From positions 1 through 64,000 of the forward strand of contig MU405394.1 of assembly GCA_022836615.1 (NCBI GenBank): DNA of 64,000 nucleotides, given 5' to 3'. This DNA is from Annulohypoxylon bovei var. microspora. Its lineage: Eukaryota > Ascomycota > Sordariomycetes > Xylariales > Hypoxylaceae. The notes beneath the pieces are model-generated. The model saw nothing but the letters and a program-made list of their open reading frames with translations. It had not been told where the DNA came from and did no database searches. Shown here one piece after another: positions 39,830 to 53,711 of this stretch (within the stretch, counting starts at the first letter, position 1; each line of letters begins with the position of its first letter). A program made the position numbers and the translations under genes.

Positions 39830-40592
39830 TAAAAAAGATTTTTATATTAATTAATTTAATTTACATTTTTAAATATAAATATCGTAATTTTAAAAATAAA
39901 AAGTTATTTTTTTTTATTAATAAAAATAATTTTATTTTTAATTTTATATAATATAAATTTATCGTTATTTATAAAAATCGTTATATATTTTCATTAATTA
40001 TTTTTTAATTAAAAAAAGTTTTTAAAAAAACGTTTATTATATTAAATAATAATTTAATATATAAATATTTTTTAAATAATATATAATTAAATTTTTATAA
40101 TATTAATTATTTTTTATTAATATAATTTAAATTTATATAATTTTTTCGATAATTTTTTTAATAATTTTATAAATAATTTATTAAATAATTTTAATTTATT
40201 TTATAAAACTAAAAAAATGGTTTTAATTAAAAATAACTATTTAATTTAAATTAATAAATAAAAGGATTTTTTAATATATATAATTATATTAAATTCTTTT
40301 ATTTTAAAAAATTTAATACATTTCAAATCGGAAAAAAATAAATATTTAAAAATTAAATTTTTAATTTTAATTAAAAAATAATAACATTTAATATAATAAT
40401 TTAATATAAAAAAGTTTAATAAATAATATAATAATAAAACTTTTATTTAAATTTTAATTAAAAAATTTAAAAATAAATAATTAATTTAAATTATTTATTA
40501 AAATTTAATTAAAATGTGTGAAAATATTTTTTAATATTTCGGTAATTTTTTCATTAATTTCGAAAGTAAATTAATTTTAATTAATAAATTAA

Positions 40593-41310
40593 AAATAAGA
40601 TTAAATTTGTAATATTAATTAATTAAATTTATAATATATTACCATAATAAAAATCCGAGCTTAATTAATATACGTTTCGCCGTATAATTCTTTATATAAT
40701 TTTAAATACTTTTTTTAATTATTTACGGCCGCACGTTTTAAATAAAAACATTAATTTAATTATATTATAACGATTATTTTAATAAAGTACATTTAAGTTA
40801 ATATAACATTTAAATTAATATAAACTTAATAATATATAACTACATTTAAAACATTTTTTAATAAACTTAATTATAATATTTTAATTTAATTTTATATTAT
40901 ATTTTTAAACTTTAAAATTAAATTATTTTATATATGTAATCGTAATTTAAATAATTATAATTAAAATTATAAGTTAAAACGTGGTTATATTAATAAATTA
41001 TTAAGTTTTAATTAAATTTATTAATTTAAAAAAACATTTAAAATAATGTAAATTAAAAAATAAATAATCCTTTAAAAAACCTTTTTAAATATAACTTTTT
41101 TTTTATAATTAAATTTAAATTAATATAAAAATAATTAATTAAATTAAAACGTATATTTAATAAAAAAAAAGTTAATAAAAGTTAATAAAAATATTTACGT
41201 TTATATAAAAATTTATATAACGAAACATATATTAATTTAATTTAAACTTTCGCCACAATGATTATATATTATAAATTTAATTAATTAATATTATAAATTT
41301 AATGTTATTT
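40593..41310. mobile_element. V1: hAT-like non-autonomous TIR element, RIP-mutated
   Basis: 718 bases inserted in G4 gag. Ends are aaataagattaaat and its near-complement atttaatgttattt. Target duplication taaattaa is at 40585-40592 and 41311-41318 (8 bases). G1 and G2 are uninterrupted here. Same family as V2 and V3; no coding frame. Confidence 0.85.
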
Positions 41311-41722
41311 TAAATTAAATTAAAAAGGAAAAAACAAGATTAATTACATTAATATAAAGTTAAATAATAAATTAAAAAACGTTTTTATAATAAAGAAATT
41401 AAATAAAAAAAATTATAATAAATAATTAATTAAAATTAATAATATAACGGTTAAAATGGAAAAAGCATCGGATTATAAAAAAAAATTAATTGTTTTATAA
41501 TTATTTAATATAAAAAAACATTTAATTAAAAAATTATTAATTTTATTAACACGGTAATTATTTAAAAATAAAAATTAAAGTTTAATAAAAACGGAAATAC
41601 GGTTATAAATGAAGTAAATTATATAATTTTAATTATTATAATAATTATAATAATAAATTAAATAAATAATTTACGTTAAAGTGATAATAATTTATTAAAA
41701 GTATAATAAAAATTAAATTAAA

Positions 41723-43236
41723 TGTCATGGTTTAAACCATGGTTTAAATTATAAAGGGTGGAATATAATACATAAAGAAATAAAAGATAAGGAAAAAATT
41801 ATTTGTGGGGCAATAAGTAAAGCGGTGAGGATAAATAATTATTTATTATTTTTTTACATGTAAAAAGCTTAATTAACGCCGCGGCGTTAAAATTTTTTTC
41901 CTTTTTTATAATTTTATTATTTTTAAATAATTATATAAATAAAATCACCTTTATGCCACTTTAAATTTATTTGTTTAAAAAACATTATTACATTTAAACT
42001 TTTTAAATTAATTATATATTATTAAAAAATTAATAAATAATTAATAAATAATTAATAAGTAATTAATAAATAATTAATAAAAAACTAATAAGTTTTTTCG
42101 AATTTAATTAATATTAATAAAACGTTTTTAATTAATTAAATTTATTTGCTTTTTTAATTAAATGTATCCTTTTTATAAACCCATTTTTTAATTATTTATA
42201 TATTTAATAATTATTTATTCAATTAATTATTTTTTAAATTACGTGTTAAACCATTTTTAAATTATTACCTTTTACGTGTAAAAGCCACTTTTTTAAAGGT
42301 TAATTAATTACTTTTATTAAAAGTTTTTATTTAATTATATAAAAACGAATTAACTTAAGTTAAAAATTAAGTTTTTAAAACCATATAAGTTTTTAAAACC
42401 ATGTAAGGTTAATGGTTAAAATTAAAGTTAAAAGTAAAAATAAAATTAAGGTTAAAAGTAAAATTAAAATTAAAGTTAAGATTTAAGGGTTTAAAAGGCG
42501 GTGGGAGCCTTTTATATAAAAATATGTTTTTTTTATTAAGGAATTAATAAATTATTTAACCCATTATTTAATTAATAAATAAATTAATTAATAAATTAAT
42601 TAATAAGTTAATTAATTATTTAATTAATTATTAAATTAATTAACTTTTTAATTAAGGTTTTAATTAATTAATTAATTAATAAATTAATTAAGTATTTAAT
42701 TAAATATATAATTAAATATTTAATTATTTATTTAATTAATTAACCAATTAATTAATTAATTAATTAATTAATAAATTAATTAATTTTTAAACCAATTATT
42801 TAACCAGTTTTTTAATTAATTATTTAACCAGCTTTTTAATTAGTTTTTTAACTAATTTTTCAATTAATTTTTAAATTAACTTTTAATTAAGGTTTTAATT
42901 AATTAATAAATCAATTAATTAATTAATTAATTAAATAATTAATAACGTTTTCCGGATAAATTTTGTTTTTTTTTCCACCTTTTTACCTTTGTTTCCCACC
43001 TTGTTTCCTACTTTTTTTACCTTTATTAATTACCCTTTTTCTTAAGCCTTTTCTTAATTAATAACTTTTTGCGAAGAAAAATTTTTAAGGTTTTTTTTTT
43101 CTTTTTCCCGGTCCTTGTAACTTTGGGAAGGCAAAAACGCCCCGGAGCTTACGGAGGTCGCGTTTTCCCGGACATTATAAAAGGCCGTACCAGGTAAAAG
43201 AAAAAAAAAACCTTAAAAATTTTATTTTTTATAATA
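41723..43236 (+). repeat. U1 LTR, split by Hel-D
   Basis: 41723-41969 plus 43223-43236 totals 261 bases. It starts tgtcatggtttaaaccatgg, containing the palindrome CCATGG. After Hel-D it resumes tattttttata, exactly the RIP-mutated form of cgcccttcgtgata in U2. Confidence 0.82.
41970..43222 (+). mobile_element. Hel-D: Helitron-like repeat in the U1 LTR
   Basis: 1,253 bases. The start tttgtttaaaaaacatt is the mutated TCCGTCCGG end. The 3' module is at 43079-43222. U2 and U3 provide the empty site: the host reads aaattta then cgcc (here tatt) with nothing duplicated, again between A and T. Confidence 0.82.
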
Positions 43237-43433
43237 ATAATAAAGTTTATTTTTTATATATTAAAAAAAACGTTTAATATTTTTAATTAAAAAAAGAATT
43301 AATTAAATTTAAAAGTTAAATAATTATTTTAATTTTCCGTTTTAAATAAATTTATAATATAAATTAATATTTAAACCGGTTATATTAAAAAAAAAAAACC
43401 ATTTAATTACTTTTAATAAAATTATAATTTTAA
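43237..43433. other. U internal region between U1 and H
   Basis: About 200 AT-rich bases starting ataataaagtt, as after U2. It contains no recognisable motif. Confidence 0.45.
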
Positions 43434-43632
43434 TGAAACCTTGTAGGTAAGGTAAAAGTGTGTAAAATTAATGGAGCTTTTAATTTCCGAAAAAGCGTAA
43501 AAGTTTAAATAAAACTTTTTTTAAAGATTTTATTTTATTTATAATATATGCTTTAACCATTTATTAGTTAATAAGTTTTATTTTATGTTATTCTTTTAAA
43601 ATATTCCTTTATTTTTTAAAGGATTTATATTA
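43434..43632 (-). repeat. H 3' LTR
   Basis: 199 bases, from tgaaaccttgtagg to ttatatta on the plus strand. It matches 50754-50952 closely. Confidence 0.85.
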
Positions 43633-43999
43633 AAGACCTTGGGTATAAAAAAATTTTTATCGTTTTCGTTAAATATTTTTTTTTGAATTTTTAACGATTT
43701 TTAACAAGTTATTTACGGCGTTGCGTTTTTATTTATTTATTTTTTATGTCTTTTATTAAAATGCGGCCGCCTTTTCGTTTTTAATATTTTGTAATTAAAT
43801 TTTTAAAATTTTTTAACTTATTTTTAAAAATTTATAAATTATTTTTATAACCGTAGCCTTTTTATTTAATTAAGTATTGGAAATTATTTTTACGGCGATT
43901 AAATTTATACTTTAATACGATTTTTATTTCGTAAATTAAGTTATATTTATCCTTTTAATTAATTTTTATAAGTTTTAAAAGAAGAAATTAACGATAAAA

Positions 44000-46900
44000 T
44001 AAATTAAATCTTTTAAGTTTTAAAGAAAAATACGTTATTAAAATGATTAAATAAATGCGAAAATTTATAAGTAAGTTTAATTTATACGTTAAGCGATTTA
44101 TACGTTCTTTAACTTTTTATGGGTCGGCATGTTATTACGAAAATTTCCGCGATGGTTTTTTAAGGAAATAATAATTTTTATAAAAACGTAAATATACTTT
44201 TTTTCCCATTATATATTTTTACGTAATATGCTTTTTATTATAAGCATATTTAACTTTTACCGCGGTGAAATTTATGGTTAATTCCGCATTTTAACATAAA
44301 TGTTCCCGTATAAATTAAATATTTTTAAAAAAATTAACATTAATTTTAATTAAAATGTTTAATGGTTTTAAAAACTTAAAATTAAAAAATTATTTATACG
44401 ATATAAATTAAATCGTTTTTAAATAAACGTTATTTAAATTTTATTATAATGATAATAATATGTTAACTTAATTAACGTTAAGATTTATAAAGTTATAATA
44501 TCGGATAATTATTTTTATAATTTAATTTTTCCGTTCGGAAAGTTTATTTATTTAAAAATAATAAATAATGGTTATTAATAAGCGAGTGCCGAATGTTTTT
44601 TACAATTTTTATTAAAATTTAAATGTAAATTTACGATCTTTATTTAATATAATTTTTTTAAAAATTCCTTAATTAAATAATAAAAATTAAATCGTTAAAA
44701 TTATGGTTTAATTTTTAACGGTGTATTTTTTATTTTTAAAAATAAGCATTAATCTTTTAAACGTTAAATAAAAAATCGGTATAAAAGCGTTATAAAAATT
44801 ATAATATTTTTTATTTTCTTTTAATTATTAAGGGGTTTTTTTATTATTAATTTTAAAGAGTTTTATAATGAAATTTATTATGATAATTTATATTAATAAA
44901 AGATTTTTAAGTCGGATAAGTTGATAATTTCTTACGGGTTTAAATTGCGAAGTTCGATTAAATTAATATTCGGCGTAATGTTAAAAGTATTTATTAATTA
45001 AAAAAGATTTTTATTTAAAAGTATATTTTTTTAAGTTTTTTATTATGCGACCTTTTTTAAAATAATGTTTATTATTATGTGCGTTTCGAAGTATTTTTTA
45101 AATTATTATATAAGGTATATAAAGGCGGTGTATATTATCGTAAGCGATATTATATAATAAATTATTAATGATTTTAAAAAAGTAATTAAGCCGCGAAAAA
45201 TTGTCGGTAATTTTATTATTAAAATCTTTTATATTAATGATAATTACGGCGAGTTTTATATTCGTTTTATAACCTTTATAAAATTATTATCGGAAAACAT
45301 CGTTTATTATTACTTTTAATGTTATTTAAACTTAATTAAATATTATAAGTTTATTATTTTTATTAATATTACGATTTACGGTTTTAACATTTTATAACGT
45401 TTTTAAACGACTTAATGTATCGGGTACGAAATTTAATCGTTTTAATAAGTGATAAATTTATATAATATATTATAATAAATATATAAATAAATTTATTAAT
45501 TTCCGGTTTATTTAATCGGTGGAAAATGTGTTAAATGTAATTTAATTTATAATATTTTTTATTACGGCGTGGTTTATTAATACGACGATAATAACGATAA
45601 AGGATTAAATAATTGTACGGAATTTCTTTATTATTTAAATTAAATAAATTATTTTTATTTTCGAAAAATTATAACGTATTTTTATTTTCGATAAATATTA
45701 ATTTAAGAATATAATCGGTTAAATTTATTAAGCGGGAATAATTTTATTAAAAGTTTAAATATAATTGTTTTTAAGGTAAAAAATTATAACGTTAAATCCT
45801 TATTTAAAAGATTTATTTATTTATAAAAATAATGTTTTATTTAAATTATAATAATAAAACGTCCGTTTTTAATAAAAAACGTTTTAAAATGTTTTAAAAA
45901 ATGTTATTTTAATTTTTATAAAGTTATAATATGTTAATTAATAATATGCTTGCTTTTTATTAAAGTTCTTGTTTTAAATTCGTTTTATTTTTTTTTTTTT
46001 TACGAAAAAAATTATTTTATGTTTTTATAAAAGTTTTATTATTTATATATAATAAGGAATAAACGTTTAAAGGAAATTAATAACGTTTAAATATTATTTA
46101 AAAGTTTTTAATTATTAAAAAAAAGCGAGGTTTTTAATTATAAAAAGCCGATTTTCGGTTATGGATATTTTAAAGGTATTTATGCGGAAATTTAAAAGTT
46201 TTATAAAAGGGTATTTTAAAAAGGATTTTTTAAAGGATATGGAAATTCTTTTTTTATAAAAAAACTTAAAAATGGATTTTAAATAAGAAAAATGCTTTTT
46301 TACGGTGTTTAAAAAAATCACGATGTTATTAATGAAAGTTTTAATATATGTGGAATTTTTTCGGAATAATTTATTTATGTATTTTTAAACGTATATAAAA
46401 GAATTTTAAAATCTTATTAACGTAATTATTAACCGTTTTAAATCGTAATGGTTAATTATTATAAAACGATTGCGAAAATCTTTATGTACGAGAAATTAAT
46501 AAAAAAAAACGGTTATATTAATAATAATAATAAAGTGTTTTTTTTAAAAAGAAGTTATTATTTTAAATTATAACGGTAACGGATAATTGTTTGGTACGGT
46601 TATTCGATTAAAGCTACGCAAATCCATTATTATTATTTTTTTTTAAACGTTATATATTATGCGTTATATAACGAAAACGGGATGTGTAAATAATGTTAAA
46701 TCGTTTACCCATTCCATTTTATTTTATTTATAAAAAGTATTATAAATTCGATTTAAAATTTTTTTATTTTTTTTACTTAAAAAGTAAAATTTAAAATTAA
46801 ACTTTTAATTTTATTATTTTTTTATAAAGGGAATTTTTAATTATTTCTTTTTAAGAATATATATAATGTTTTAATTTATTTATAACTTCGGAAAAAAAAA

Positions 46901-48300
46901 TGCGAAATTTATTATTTAAATGGTAAACGTATTATTTTTAACGTATATGTGGATTTTTTTCTTTATAATATATTTAAATAAATTTACAAGTTTTTTAATG
47001 TTAAAAGTAAAATATATTTTCGGAATTTTAAGCTTTGGCTTATTTTTTAAGTTTAGTGTTTCGCTTTAAGATTTTTATATTATAACGAATATAATATTTA
47101 TTAATAAAGTTAAATTAAATTCATTGGGCTTATTAACGGTTAGTTTTAAAAAATCCGTTATATATAATTAAAAAACGATATTAAAAATTATTATTATAAT
47201 AATAAAAATTATAATAAATTAAATGTTTACGAAAATATTATTTATTTATAAAGGTTTAAATATATTTTTTATTTATATTAAGTCGGGAATAAGGTTAAAT
47301 ATTACGATATTTAAGTTATATAATTTAATTATATTTATTAAAATAACGTTAATAAAAATTAAATTTATTAACGCGTTTATTACGGTTAAAATAAACGTAA
47401 TTATAATAATTATTATTAAGGTTTTAAGCGTGGATGTTTATAAATTAACGAAATATTCGTTGTTAATATTTTTTAAAATTATTTCGATACGGCTTTTTTT
47501 TAAAATTATTATAAATTTATTAAAAATATTTTTAACGATTATTATACGAAAAGTTTATATATTTATTATAACGTTTATAATTATGTTATAAATAATTATA
47601 AAAAAAAAGTTACGGTTAATTAATAATGGTTTATAATTTATTTATATATAAACGTTTTATTTAAAAATAATAATTATTTTTTAAATGTTTATTATTTTAC
47701 GAACGTAAAAATAATTACGAACTTATATTTTAAAAGAAGTTTTAAAATTATTTAACTTCGTAAAAAATATAATTTAAATTTTATAATAAATATTAATTTA
47801 ATGTAATTTAAAAAAATTATTTTTAATAAATAAATTAAGTTTTATTTCGTTTTTAATGATTTATTTAAATTTTTTAAATCAAAGTAATTTAATTTTATTA
47901 TTTTTACTTTTTTTTAAAATATAATAAACGAAGGTAATTTAATTAATGGTTTTTATTTACTTTTTATTAAATTTTTTAATAAAGTTTTATTACTTTTTAA
48001 TAATATGTTCGAATTTATTAAAAAAAAAAACGGTTAATTATTATACGATTTATTTCGGGATTAATATAAACTTTAATATTATCGTTTATTAATTATAAAC
48101 GTATTTTAATACGTAAATATATATAATTAAATAAAAAGGAATTAATAAAAGGGTTAATAATTAACATTATTTTTATTTTTAAAAATTTAATATTATTAAA
48201 GGTTAATTTTGTTTATTTTTATGGTTTTAAAACGGTTTTAAAAGGTTAACGGATTCTTTTTTTAATATTATCGTAAACGCGAATATATTAAAACATTTTA
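44000..48300 (-). pseudogene. H pol relic (reverse transcriptase readable)
   Basis: The open piece 46115-46321 (68 codons) reads through NTVKKHFSYLKSIFKFFYKKRI, SFKKSFLKYP, KLLNFRINTF and ITENRLFIIKNLAFF. This is the fingers-to-thumb stretch of Ty3/gypsy reverse transcriptase that follows the catalytic motif. Just upstream in sense, the motif reads FINN at 46325-46336, where active enzymes have two Asp; Asp to Asn is the expected RIP change. Outer limits are approximate because flanking frames are too broken to read. The plus-strand frame 47223-47591 in this area is a chance frame. Confidence 0.78.
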
Positions 48301-48509
48301 TTTTTTAAATTAAAGGTTATTTAATAATAATTGTATGTGTGATAATTAAGGTTTACGGTTAACGGCGTGCGAAATGTTTTTTAAACGAAGTTAAAAGTAT
48401 ATTTATATTCGTGTCGTTGTTTTATTTAAACGGATGGAAATTGCTTTTCGTAATGTTTGTAAGTTATTATAATATTAAAGGTGATGTTAACGAAATTAAT
48501 TTTATTATT

Positions 48510-49010
48510 AAAATCGGTGTAATTTAAAAAATGGATGGAAGGACTTTCGTCGGGTTCGTTTTGCTCGTTTATTTAATGGATTTTTTTTTTGCGGTTTCCG
48601 TCCTTTCGACTCTGGTTTTTGCCGCGATTTGCGTTGCGGTCCCGGTTTTGATCGCGTCCATCATCCCGTTGCCGACCGTCGCCTCGATCGCCATCGCGAC
48701 GATTTTGACTCTGATTGTCGCGGCGATTTTTAAAGTAGTCGCTGCTTTGACGATCCCTCGAATAGTCGCCGCTTTAACGATCCTTCGAGTAGTCGCCGCT
48801 CCGACGATCGCTTTCGCGATCGTTTCGTTGATCGTTTTGTCGGTCGTTTCGTCGATTATTTTGTCGGTCGTTTCGTCGGTCGTTTCGTCGGTTATTTCGT
48901 TGGTTATCTTGGCGCGTTTAATTATAATTGGGTTGGTATTTTGCGGAAAATCGATTGTTTTCGTTATTACGGTATGTGTTGCGAGTTAAAGAAGTTATGT
49001 AATAACTTTT
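48510..49010 (-). pseudogene. Arg/Asp/Asn/Ser-rich low-complexity coding patch of H
   Basis: The minus strand reads a disordered, highly charged stretch with few stops: repeated RND/DRQ tripeptides, then units such as SGDYSKDR, SGDYSRDR and SSDYFKNR, then RDNQSQNRR and RDQNRDRN. It lies upstream of pol in the H sense, where gag would be, and charged tails of this kind can bind nucleic acid. GC content is far above the neighbours. The 152-codon plus-strand frame 48531-48989, rich in Val, Ile and Ala, is the antisense shadow of this repeat and not a membrane protein. Confidence 0.6.
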
Positions 49011-50753
49011 TTTTTCCGGGTTTATAAAAGAAGATTTAAATTAATTTATAAGGAATAAATCATTTATTATTTTTATGGTAATAAATTTGCTTTTTTTAAT
49101 TTTTTTTATGTAATTTTCGAAGGATTTAATTTTATATAAAGTTCGTAAAAATTATTAAATTTTTAAAGATATTTTTATTTAAATTATTATAACGATTTTA
49201 TATTAATTTTGATTTTTAAGATTTATTATTTTATAAACGCACGCGTACCGAACTTTTTTTTAAATATATTTTCGAATTATATTTTTTTTATTCGTTAATT
49301 TTTTTACATTTAATATAATAAATATAAATAAAAAAAAAGCGACGTTTAAATTTATATAAAATTGTTTTTTTAAATTTTTAAATATTTTATTTAATTTTTT
49401 AAATTGTAATTTTTTACGTTTATTTATAATAAATTCGTTATTTCATTAATTTAAGGTTAATTTATTTAATAAAATTAAAAATAAAGCTTGAAATTAATGT
49501 TTATTATTATTTTAAATATAAAAGTTTTTACGAAAAAAGAAAATTTAATTAATGAAATAATATATATCGGTGAAAATAATGGTGCGTTTATTAATAATAA
49601 TTTTACGATTTTAAGGATTATTAAAATTAAAATCGAATTATTTAACGTTATTTTTTTTAAGTTTTATAATAAATCGATTATTATTTAAAATAAATTTATT
49701 TATAACGTTAAATTTGCTTTAATATTTATTATTTTTAATTTATTATTTAAGTTATTATTTAATATTACTTTATAATAATATATTTATTTAATTAAATAAT
49801 ATATTTATAATTTTAAAAAAATTAACATTTATTTAAATAAAATAAAATTTTATTAACTTTTTAATAATAAAAATGTTATTATTTATGTTATTTATTTAAT
49901 TATAAAAAATATTTTTTATTTATGTAATTTAATTATTAATATTTTAAGTAATAAGTTTTTTAATTGTTTTAATTTTTTAAGTTAATATTAAGGTATTTAC
50001 GATAAAATTAAAGCTTTTTTTATATTAAACGTTATTTTTTATAATAAATATTTTTAAAAACTTTTTATGGTCGGAGAAATTTATAAAGTGCTTCGATAAT
50101 TAAGAAAATAAGTGTATTAAAAAGAAAAAAAAATGGAAAAAAAATTAAAATAATGAGGTGTAAATTAAAATGAATGGATAAAGATTTTTTAATGTGCGGT
50201 TTTTTATAAGTTTATTATTAAGCGGAAAGTAACGTTAAATTAATTTTTTTTAAAAAAAGTGTATAAATAAAAAGGAAAATTTATGGCTTAAAAAAGGTAT
50301 TTTTTATATAAAAAAAATTAAGAAATAATTTTGCGAAAGTATATTAAAATAAAAAAAACGAATTTTCGGATGTATTACGAATGTAAAAACTTTTGTAAAT
50401 ATAAGTTCTTTAATTAATAAAATTAACAACGGATTTTAATGGTAAATAATATTTTATATAAGCTTAATATTAAGCGTTAATGGATGGTATAAAATGTAAT
50501 TTATGTTATTTAAATTATTTAATTAAGTTTAATAATAATTATAATAAAATAATACGCGTATATATATATTAATTTATTTCTTTAATATATCGGAAGATTA
50601 ACGAAGGATGTAAAATTAATTAATTAACGATATATTTAAAAGGTTATATATGTAATTATAAGTAATTCATGCATATAATTTTAAAAACAATTAATGGTAT
50701 AATATGATTTAATTAATTTTATGAAAAAAAACTTTTTAAGATTATTAATTTAA
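49011..50753 (-). other. H leader and gag region, unreadable
   Basis: Between the low-complexity patch and the 5' LTR of H. AT-rich with many stops in all frames. The 66-codon frame at 49488-49688 shows no motif. Confidence 0.45.
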
Positions 50754-50952
50754 TGAAACCTTATAAATAAAATAAAAGTGTGTAAAATTAATGGAGCTTT
50801 TAATCTTTGAAAAAACGTAAAAATTTAAATAAAATCCTTTTTAAAGATTTTATTTTATTTATAATATATACTTTAATTACTTATTAATTAATAAGTTTTA
50901 TTTTGCGCCACTTTTTTAAAATACTCTTTTATTTTTTAAAGGACTCGTATTA
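50754..50952 (-). repeat. H 5' LTR
   Basis: 199 bases, from tgaaaccttataaa to ctcgtatta on the plus strand. Confidence 0.85.
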
Positions 50953-51779
50953 AATTTATTATTAATTAATTATAATTAAATTAAATAAATAAAGCGATTA
51001 TATTTAAAATTTAAATTATATATATTTAACTTTTAATAAAAAATTAAATAATTTTAATAATATAATTTACGTAAAAAAAGAAATTAATTTTATATTTTAA
51101 TATTATTTATATTTATATTTAAATGATAATGAAATTAATATTATTATTAAAAAATAAATATAAATTATTAATAATAATTAAATAAAAAAATTTAATATTA
51201 AAAATAAAGAAATAAAACTTAAATTTAATAATAAAATATATATCGTTAATTTTATATACGTAAACTTAGTTAAAATTATTAACGATAAATAATTTAAATG
51301 ATTTTTATATATTATAATTTTAATAAAATTTTAAAAAAAACTAGCATTAATTATAAATTATTTTACAAAGTTAAATATTAAACATAATATACCTTGTATA
51401 CCCTTTGTCCCTTTAATTATTAAAGGTTAAAAAATGTTTAATAAAAAAGTAAAATAAGTTAATAAAACCGTATTTATTAAAATAATAATAAATTATTTAA
51501 ACGAACTTTATTTAAAATTTAAATTATATATAATACTTAAAATAACATTTATACGTTAAATTAAATAATTAAATTTCACATAAAATGATTTAATTTTTAA
51601 AATACATATAATATATAATTAAATAAAATATTTTAATAATAAAATTAAAGCATTTATTAAGGTTAAATAAAATGCTTAAGCATTTTAATTATAAAATAAA
51701 AAAAATATTATTAATGCTTTAAAAGATAAAATAATGGTTTTTATTAAAAACCCGTAATTAAATCGAAACGATACTTTAA

Positions 51780-53250
51780 GATTTTAAGCTTTTAAAGGAA
51801 AATTATATCGTAATATTAAACATTAAAACCCGTTTATATTTATTAATAATAAACTTATTTTCGATAAGAAAAAAATTAAATTTAACCATTGGTTTATATT
51901 ATTAAAGAATAAATTAAAAGGAAATATAAATTACTTTAACGGTAATAAAAAAAAGATCTTTTATATCGTAACTTATATTAAAAAAACAATTATTAAAAAC
52001 CTTATGCCATTCGTAATAAAAAAATATAAATTACTTATATTAATAACTTTTAAATAAATCATCGAACATTTATATAAATAATATAAAAACTTTAACGTAT
52101 ACGATATAATTTATTTTAATTTTAAGAATTTATAAATGAAAACTTTAAATTAATTCATTACATTTTATATTAAATTTATAAAACTTATAAAGTTAATTTA
52201 TATTATTTTTAATAATTATAAAAAGGAATTATATAATAAATTATTTATTTAATTAAATGAAAAGTTAATTAATTAACATTATAATAATAAATTAACGTTT
52301 TTTAATTTTTACGCATATATTTAACGTTATAATTATTAATAAAATAAAAACTTTTTTACGCGATAACGAATTTAAAAAAAGAAAATTAATAAATTTATTA
52401 TTATAATATTAAATGTCGTAACATTAAACCAAGGATAAAAGGGATAAGTTTTAAACTTTAATACATCGTTAAAGCTTACCACGTTAATAAACGGAATTAA
52501 CTTAAACCATTATAAAATTTAAATAATAAAAACCATAATTAACGGAAAGAAAATATATATTAAATTAACATTTTTATAAATAAAATTACTTATTTTTTAA
52601 AATTAATATTTTATTTATTATAAACGTAATTACCGAAGCTTAAAATGCTCCGCATGGGAAAAATATATTAAAGTAAAAAAAGCTTAAATAAATATAATTA
52701 TAATAAAAATTTAATAAAATATTATAAAATTTAATAATAATAAATTAACCATTATAATAAGAAAAAAATAACCTTAAAATAAAGAAACTCTTATTTTAAA
52801 AAAGCAATAATAATAACATTAAATATAAAAATTTATATAAAAGTATTTATTAATTTATTAAAAGAAATATTTAAAAAAAAACCTTTATTAATAAAATGTA
52901 TCGTAATGAAAAATAAAATAAACTTAATAATTAAAACATTCATTAACATAAAAATAAACGCATATATGTTAATAAATATTTTTTATACCGTAAAAATAAT
53001 TAAATATTTAAAAATTAAAAAGTTAAAAGAATTTAATCCCATTATAATTTTAAACTTTAATAAAAAAAAAACTTAAATTATAAATATAATAATTAAAATT
53101 CATATTTAATTATAAAACAAAAAAATTAAAAACATTATATTATTAATAATCGATATAAAATATAACTTAATTATTAATAAAAAATTCTTCGCTTATTATA
53201 ATATATTAATAAATTATAAAAAAAAATAATTAATATTTTTAAAAAAATAA
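51780..53250 (+). pseudogene. U-element gag and aspartic protease relic
   Basis: One frame reads for about 490 codons with stops mostly as TAA. The first two thirds look like a Ty3/gypsy gag capsid (for example FNHWFILLKNKLKG and FITFYIKFIKLIKLIY). A retropepsin-like stretch follows from 52936: TFINIKINAYMLIN, where active proteases have Asp-Thr/Ser-Gly-Ala, then LLIIDIKYNLIINKKFF, which matches the second conserved protease block. The active-site Asp codon (52945-52947) now reads Asn. The frame continues weakly to U2 at 53711 without a reverse transcriptase core. Confidence 0.68.
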
Positions 53251-53711
53251 ATATTAAGCTTAAATTTATAAAATATTCTTATAAATTAAATTAATAAATT
53301 ATTAAGCGATTTTAAATATTAAAAAAATATAAACCAAAAGGTAATTTTAATAAAAAAAAATAAATAATAAAAAGCGGCAAGGTGCGAAAGTTAAATACAT
53401 TATAAAATAACGTTTAAAAAATATTAACTTTTATAAACCAAAGAAAATAACTTACCCCATTATATTTTAATTAAAGGAAATAACGAAACTTTAATGCGTT
53501 AATAAATAAAAAAACTCGAAAAAATACATTAATAACCGAATAAAGTATATTAATAACCATTAAAAGATTTATTTAACGAAAAGAAAAATTTAATAACTTC
53601 GAAAATAATATTATAACTTTTATATAAAAATATTAAAAAATATTTTAATTCGAATATAAAGATTAAAAAAATATATTAAACCTTTAATAAAAAAGAATAT
53701 AAAAAACCAAT

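Larger units (their letters stand above)
32119..41722 (+). mobile_element. G4: truncated Ty3/gypsy copy split by Z2, Hel-C and V1
   Basis: The 5' LTR survives in three pieces: 32119-32173, 38694-38788 and 39830-39985, interrupted by Z2 and then Hel-C. Internal gag-region sequence (39986-40592 and 41319-41722) is collinear with G1 and G2 and interrupted by V1. At 41722 it stops where U1 begins. The rest of gag, pol and the 3' LTR are not found after the U compound, so the 3' half was lost. Very heavily mutated. Confidence 0.82.
43434..50952 (-). mobile_element. H: second Ty3/gypsy lineage, minus strand
   Basis: 199-base LTRs at 43434-43632 (3') and 50754-50952 (5') bound 7.5 kb. In element sense they run from TG to GGTTTCA. 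Readable reverse transcriptase lies at 46115-46620, with integrase expected at lower coordinates and the gag part at higher ones. The LTR sequence, larger size and RT sequence separate it from the G family. Flanking 5-mers (tttaa and aattt) do not match, so the target duplication is lost or the element was rearranged. Confidence 0.83.

Noticed and set aside
47223..47591. 122-codon Ile-rich plus-strand frame
   Set aside because: It lies antisense to the pol region of H; composition is what stop-poor AT-rich DNA gives by chance.
48531..48989. 152-codon plus-strand frame resembling a hydrophobic membrane protein
   Set aside because: Its Val/Ile/Ala richness is the antisense of a charged, repeated minus-strand stretch (RND and SGDYSKDR units). 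The frame is a shadow.
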